Assembly (NCBI GenBank): GCA_946122785.1
Contig: CAMGYJ010000011.1
Location: 1,674,001-1,738,000, forward strand
DNA: 64,000 nucleotides
Source: Linum tenue
Taxonomy: Eukaryota; Streptophyta; Magnoliopsida; Malpighiales; Linaceae
Direction: 5' to 3'
The translations under genes were made by a program, and so were the position numbers. The notes under the pieces are model-generated. The model did not search any database. It saw nothing but the letters and a program-made list of their open reading frames with translations, and was not told where the DNA came from. The number at the start of each line of letters is the position of its first letter. Position 1 is the stretch's first letter. Of this stretch, positions 58,072 through 64,000 are shown in pieces.

Positions 58072-61000
58072 CTAGAAACAATACCCACGGCTACGCCGCG
58101 GGGAGTATCTTGCAATTACATGTTCAATTTTGTCCAGTATCTTTTAAAAGCAGTATAGCAGAAACAGAAAATAGTTAGAAATTAAATAATAAAAGAGTAC
58201 GAAGAATACAGGGAAAAGGATCGATGGGCAAGCTAAAACTTGGGCTAATACAAAGAAGGAACTCATCCTACTGCCAAACAAAACCACTTATAAGAGCGAT
58301 TGGTATCGTTCAACTGAGTACATCTAACCATTTACTTTTGTTTACAGTCCAAGTAGCAGTGGTATCCCTTGAAAGTAGTGGAGCAGGACTTGGCACAGCA
58401 GTAGCAGCCACAAAGCTTCAAGGACATTCTATACGACTTTCCTTTACTTTCCCGAACCCCATCTGCAGAAAGGTTAGTAACAAAAGCAGCATATCAACGA
58501 CGACACAACATATGTTCAGTTTCAACTCTCTGTATAGTCATTTGCTAAAAGAGAAACACTCGGAGATTGAACATGAAGACTTCCCATATCAAGCAATTTG
58601 GCAACGGATCCCTACTAATTTGCACAAATTGTTTAGCTTTCAAGGCAAATTAATGTAAATAATCCAGAAACCTAACGTCTATAACTTCTTGTGCTTTGCC
58701 ATCTAAACAACCCTTACCATATTCATACTTGCCCAAACAAAGTCAGCTAGGAAATGTCTACCAAGTGTGTCTTGTACTTATTTCACAGATCACTATTGAA
58801 GACATTAATATAAGTGTTTTTCTTAGTTGTGGTAGCTTCCTCAGACTTGGTTATGCTGTATCTACAGTTGCTGTTGTGCTGCTACTGCCACTCCTGGTTA
58901 TCTGCAGAATCCGCCGTCGGAGGAAAAGAGCGAGATACTGACTGCAAAGTAACTGAAACAGAATAAAAACGACCTTCTGAATGGATTTTTGGAGACAAAT
59001 GGATTGATCAAACTCGATACGTATCTGTAGCTTCAGATTGCCTTCTTCGCTGAAGAGGTTGATGGAGCTGCATCGCGGTGGCTGTCTGAATGGTCTTCGG
59101 TTAAGAGTGATCTTGTGTAATTCTTCCTACCTCAAGCTCAATCAAGTCAAGCAGATCACGGGCAAGCGTCAAGAAACACATATTAGAAGTGAATGTACTT
59201 CTGCATACAATCAAAAGAAAAGGAAATACCAGGAGAAAACAAATGAATGGCATTACCTTGCATTCTCTCTGAATTCGTTCAGCATAAATGTCCAAATGTA
59301 GTTCCCCCATTCAGAAAGAATAGAATGCATGTGAGTTCATTCTAAGCATTACTTGTATCCTTTAAGAAATAATGAATGAAGAAAGAAAGAGTTATTACAC
59401 AAACCTGACGCAATCCAACACGGAAGTGGGATCTTCTCTCTTGAAGAGGTTAAAAGCAATTGAAAAACTGTAGAATGGAAATTGACCTCTGAATCTGATG
59501 CAGCTCATCATCATTGGTGGGCTTCCTCCTTGTAGAGCATCATCATTATTTCCCTCTTCTTTTCAGTTCACAATTCCTGCAACCACACAACAGAGTTTGG
59601 TCAAACTCGAAGCTTTTTAACATGAAACAATACCATGAGTGCAGACATGTTATCACTATTTGCTTCAGCAGCCTGCCTGAACTATTCTATGTTGATGTTT
59701 CCCTTTACAACAGTTCCAACAGCAGAAGTTTTCATTCCACACATGACAGCAACTGCAGGATTTGTCCCATGCACTGAAACATGAACGATGCAAACATTAC
59801 GGTGGTGATCTCTCTTGCCTGCAGTATAAGTACTCCATTATGATTAAATTAACGAACTAAGAATAAAATATGAAGAAAAAGAACAGACTGAAAGGAATTC
59901 TTGACCCTGTATTTAGGGCTTCGCCATGCAGTGAATCGGAAGGGTAGTTTTCATGAAAAATTTCATCTACCAACCGAAACACGCAAATGAGAAAAGCTGG
60001 TTAATTCTCATGGGTTGGAACTGTGACTCACAATCAATTAGAAGGAAGAACTTTAGAGATCTGTTTCATTCCTTCTCCAGTAAAGTAATCAGAGTCAGCA
60101 ACATGAGTGTGATCATTTCTACAAATCACATTACATTAGCACCTGAGCTCTTCCAAGTGAAAATGTTGGAATTAGGACCTTCCCTCCAGCAACACGGTCA
60201 TGGACCTACATGAGCAATTTCAGTTGGCACTTTTTAAAGGGCACAAACATGTATAAAGTTGGACACTGAATCTCTTCGAGTTATAGACATGCAGTAAAGC
60301 ATCAATTACAGAGAAAATGCAATACACATACTACATCGAATAATGCAAGATACACATAACTTTGAAATTACAGGCCACTGATGGCTCTTATTCCCAACAA
60401 CAATGTCGTGCTTCTAAACACAGGAGATCTCAGTAATATGATATCTTAGAGAGTCATTCTTCTCAGAAATACAGGCTGGGAGCCTGCACAGCATCTAAAG
60501 GCAATGTCGGATAAACCATATCAAAACACATGGTTGCCCGCCTGAGCGATTATGTCCAGACTTCAAGTGGAGCAAATATAGCTGCATGGCAGTCTAAAAT
60601 TGACAGCAGATAAAAGGGCACATACAGATCTTGAACTTCCACTACTTTCTCAATGGATTCATTTTGGGCTTCTCAACCAGTAAAATCTTAAAAGCAGTTA
60701 CTATGTAAGCAGCACATATAGAAGCGCCTACTCTGTGGGTGAAAGGAATGGGAAAAATGTCCAGTAAACAAACTGAATTGGAGGGAACCAACCATGAGAA
60801 AGGGAAGGAAAGACCTACTGACCAATTGGGAAACAAATGCAGAAGACAAAAATCTTATTTGCATCAAAGAAAAATTCTACTTCCCTCACCATTTCACCAT
60901 CTTTCTCACCTCCCACATCATCATTCAAATCAATGCAATGAATTAGTATTAAGTATTAGCAACTACCTAGGAATAAATTTGTTTTGAACTGGCATGAGTA

Positions 61001-62205
61001 TCTATAAGCAAGCTAACAATTGAAGAAACAATTTAGTTGAACACAAAACAATGTTACTATATGAGTTGACGTTTGGAACTTGAGCTGCTTACCATTTTCT
61101 TGTTTCTCAGTTTGGAACTTGAGAACTGTCGAAGCTTCTGATCCAAAGGTATCCAAATTTCTCTTAGGCCACGAAGTATTGATTAAACTCTGTTCAACTC
61201 CCCGGTTTCGTATCTTTTCATCTTCCTCGCCGATCCCAACCCTAATCCCTAAAGTTGAGCTTCTTCTTCCCTTCTGCTTGGAAACAATTAAGCTTTCAAA
61301 TCGCCAAACTCTGACTCTACCTTCCCTTTCCAGCTATAGTCAACATTCATGGAGCCAAGCAATTCATTGGTTAATCGACGTCTCTAAGGAAACCACCAAA
61401 GAACAAAATCCCAAAAATCAGAACCCACATTGGCAAATCCAACAAAGTTCGGAACTTGGGACAGAATCCAACTCACATCTACGACTAAAAATCCGGAGAA
61501 AACGAAGAAGAGAAAATCTACTCACCATCGTCTTCACCAGCCACCGGTGGGCCGGCCTCTTCCACCTTGGTAAGGCCCCTCTTCTCCGATCATTGTTCCT
61601 CTGCGTCTAACGCTTTCATCCAGCGAGTCATTCTTGTCTACTCTTTCATGTAGCGATTTCAGTGTGGACGAATCAATGGAAGAGGGATGGGTAAATAATC
61701 AGGCAGAGGGAGGGTGAGACGACACAAAGAGGCAACAAAATGGGGAACATAGTAAGAAAAGGATCGAGTAGGAGGTAGAGACAAACTGGGGGACCAATGG
61801 AGTCCAATCGTCCCGTAGTCGACGGTAACCCATTCATCGAGAGGAGCAGGGTGAGAGCTGTACGATTCATGGGTGGTTACGTGTGTAAGCATATGGGAAG
61901 AGGACCATTCGAACTGAGCAGTTGAAGGAGAGCAGGAACCATGGGCGGTATCGTGACCAGCAGAGCTTTGCCAAGCGGTGTCGTGTGAGAGCAAGCAAAC
62001 GGAAAGCGTGTGGCTGCCTTCAGAGAGGTGACGTCTGTAGCAGTGCGCGTACGGACGACATGGGCATCTGCTGGAATTGGGAGAAACCATGCCGGCGACA
62101 CAAAGCAGTTGGGAGGAGTTTTTTCGCGAAGGCCTTGATAGGCGCTAGAAGACAGAAAATGATACAGTAATAGGCAAAAAAGCGTACCCAGCTTTTATGT
62201 ATAGA
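58072..62205 (-). mobile_element. Candidate Helitron in intron 2 of the SERK paralog
   Basis: Read on the minus strand, the segment starts TCTATACATAAAAGC at 62205. It ends with a hairpin CCCGCGGC-GTA-GCCGTGGG (one G-T pair), eight bases, then CTAG at 58075-58072 followed by T. A TC start, a 3' hairpin and a CTRR end with no TIRs are Helitron hallmarks. The base before the TC is T rather than the canonical A, so the 5' end is less sure. No Rep/helicase ORF is seen, so it is non-autonomous. It contains an exon piece of mitochondrial EF-G and other unplaced sequence (58330-58480, 59500-59780, 61500-62100). Confidence 0.55.
59257..59310 (-). pseudogene. Captured exon fragment of mitochondrial elongation factor G
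   Basis: The minus strand reads MGELHLDIYAERIQRECK followed by an intact-looking donor AAG|GTAATG. The residues match the highly conserved MGELHLDIY segment of organellar EF-G (closest, from memory, to the plant mitochondrial form). No neighbouring EF-G exons were recognised, so it is an isolated piece inside the candidate Helitron, in the same strand orientation as the element. Confidence 0.7.
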
Positions 62206-64000
62206 AAGAATGTATGTACCCTACGGTTTGCAGTCACACTTCTATGTTCATACCAAACATCTCTGCTGAAGCATTATCTTGTCAATCTTTCAGGGATCTT
62301 GGGAATGCTGGTTTGTCTGGTCAACTTATTCCCGAACTTGGGCTGCTTAAGAATCTGGAATACTTGTAAGTCATGCAGCCTGAATTGAGAAACACTAGTC
62401 AAAATTTCTACTTGATTGCCAATAAATGAGCTTGCTTGTAATGGGTGCATGATTCCAGTTTGCACGTAGCTAGGAGTATGATGGTGCATCTGCTATCAAA
62501 AAGATACTCGTGGGTCTCTTTTAGTAAATTTATTTTTCCTTTTCACCTTATTTTGGCTAAGCTAAGCAGTAAGCAGGCATTTGTATATCTTGAAATTGAG
62601 CCTACTTGGGCAGCAATGTAGTAAAGGCTGCTCAAGCTGAATTCACCAAAATTTGAATGCTTCTACCATCTGGTGCATAAGCTGGTTACGGTAGGAACAG
62701 TCTCTTGTTATCCGACTCCCCAGGTTTCTTCTGCTTTATTGAATAGATGTAAAGCGACTGCCAAGTCTTTGAATGCATCTTTATGTTTCTCATTAGCATA
62801 TTTTCAGTTTATCTTCAGACATATCTGCTCTTTTGAAATTTTATTCTGCATGAACAACAATCTTTCTATTTTATTTTTAACAGGGTATTATCTGACAATA
62901 ACATTAGTGGTCCAATTCCAAGTGAACTTGGGAATTTGGCTAACTTGGTCACCCTGGATCTTTACTTCAATGATCTCAATGGCCCCATACCAGAATCATT
63001 GAGCAAGCTGCCGAAACTGAAATTCCTGTTAGACTACTTTCTCTATTGTTCTATATATTCGACATCCTGTTAATGCTTCCATATCTACTCATCTCTATCA
63101 ACGGAACCAGGATCATGGAAATTGAAACTGTTGCACCTAATGTTTTTTTTTCTTTTTCCTTGCCTTGGCAAGAATAGGCGGCTTAATAACAACAGTTTGA
63201 CAGGTTCGATTCCCATGTCGTTGACTAACCTTTCATCATTACAAGTTCTGTAAGTGCTCTTGTTTGAAATATATGTGATGCAAACAGTGGTCTACCCCAG
63301 GAGATAGACTAGTTTGACGTGAAACTGCCATGTGCTCTCATTGTATCCTGCAATACAGGGATCTCTCAAATAACCGTCTTTCTGGGTTGGTTCCAGATAG
63401 AGGTTCCTTTTCAAAGTTCACTCCCATAAGGTTGGCAATTTGTTGGGATATTTTTTTCAAACGCTGGGACTTGGAGGGTACTGTTCTACAAAACCCATCT
63501 CAGGATGCAGTTTCTCTCTCTGTCTGCAGCTTTGATAACAACTTGGATCTCTGTGGACCAGTTACTGGGAATCCTTGCCCGGGTTCTCCTCCGTTTTCCC
63601 CACCTCCACCTCCACTTGTTCCTCCAGCATCAGATTCGGTACCAGGTAATACTTCAGAAACAGACGTGTGTGTTTTGTTAATGTGCCTGTCATCTATAGA
63701 GCAACAACGGTTAGTTCAAGCTCCAGGAAAAGGCTAGTTGTTGCTATATTTTTTTCCTCTTTTATCTGCTGGATTGAAGCTTTATCTCTTAATTGCATTT
63801 GCTTTGGACTAGTAACGCTTAAGTGTTTATCGAGATTCACTGCTCTGCTTATGGAAGCATTAGGAAGGAATGGTGCTACTGGGCCGATAGCTGCTGGAGT
63901 TGCCGCTGGTGCAGCTTTGTTGTTTGCTGCTCCTGCAATAGCACTTGCTTGGTGGTGTCACAGGAAACCACAGGATCTATTCTTTGATGTACCAGGTAAG

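Larger units (their letters stand above)
57617..63995 (+). pseudogene. Tandem SERK paralog, exon 2 frameshift, intron 2 interrupted
   Basis: Exons 1-8 of a second SERK are visible: 57617-57707, 57883-58025, 62294-62365, 62884-63027, 63178-63249, 63359-63430, 63530-63645 and 63864-63995; the window then ends at the exon 8 donor. They encode a signal peptide (MGEVFGVVPLWLIFLFLQPL), the cap (VDALSRLRNNLHDPRHVLDS), LRRs, the Pro hinge and TM ([16 protein letters not shown]). In exon 2 a 7-bp near-repeat of TTGGGAA lies in AGTTGG(GAATTGG)GATCCT and shifts the frame, giving TGA at 58005-58007. The rest of exon 2 still reads DPTLVSPCTWIHVACNN in the shifted frame. All other visible exons keep frame and splice sites. 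Intron 2 has grown to 4.27 kb by an insertion. A rescue by an alternative start or splice cannot be excluded; the kinase exons lie outside the window. Confidence 0.85.

Noticed and set aside
59101..59310. 69-codon ORF as a small gene
   Set aside because: Only its first 18 codons match EF-G up to a splice donor; the rest is intron read-through, so it is annotated as a fragment.
61080..62101. Cluster of ORFs up to 176 codons on both strands inside the insertion
   Set aside because: They are Ser/Pro-rich or overlapping, with no domain, start context or splice logic I could support; kept only as unplaced Helitron cargo.
1..64000. tRNA, rRNA or CRISPR features
   Set aside because: A visual scan found no tRNA-like B-box with a matching acceptor stem, no rRNA blocks and no regularly spaced repeat array; a tRNAscan run would be more sensitive.

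Overview
This is a stretch of nuclear DNA from a flowering plant. It has GT-AG spliced genes with AT-rich introns, long AT-rich intergenic DNA and many plant-type transposons. An intact TIR-NB-LRR gene with a post-LRR domain points to a eudicot rather than a grass; I cannot name the species.

Layout: 1-1550 holds degenerate repeats and two adjacent MITEs. 1576-3494 (-) is a divergent RETICULATA-family plastid gene. 3648-10133 (-) is a full-length L1-type LINE with both ORFs open, inserted about 150 bp upstream of that gene. 11157-14078 (+) is a Rab7/RABG3 GTPase. 14923-17256 (-) is TRAPP subunit BET3/TRAPPC3, head to head with a broken DEAD-box helicase fragment (17585-17957). 18100-21045 is a tandem duplication carrying a Mutator-like element. 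21896-23200 (+) is eRF1, with a CARYYA leaky-stop context, hairpins and a 3' UTR intron. 25857-28705 (+) is capping protein beta, flanked by two hAT-type elements. 30196-34162 (-) is an intact TNL immune receptor. Next to it is a decayed chimera joining TIR, NB and DC1 pieces (35450-36560), then an intact DC1 gene (37563-39587, -). 42075-44489 (-) is an IST1-like ESCRT gene and 46176-47924 (+) a sphingoid-base C4 hydroxylase. 52812-56477 (+) is a SERK co-receptor kinase. It is followed by a tandem SERK copy that is frameshifted in exon 2 and split by a candidate 4.1-kb Helitron carrying a mitochondrial EF-G exon piece; this copy runs off the window end.

The genes are independent plant transcription units with no operon logic. 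Themes include endomembrane traffic (Rab7, TRAPPC3, IST1-like), cytoskeleton (capping protein), translation termination (eRF1), membrane lipid synthesis (SBH) and immunity or receptor signalling (TNL, DC1, SERK). Exon joins were checked by reading phase and by family resemblance. All splice sites are predictions from the DNA alone.

The most interesting system is at eRF1. A UAG in a TMV-like leaky context lies 162 nt before a predicted 3' UTR intron, while the next in-frame stop lies only 27 nt before it. This geometry fits a readthrough/NMD feedback switch. The second highlight is the TIR-NB-DC1 chimera lying between its two intact source-type genes.
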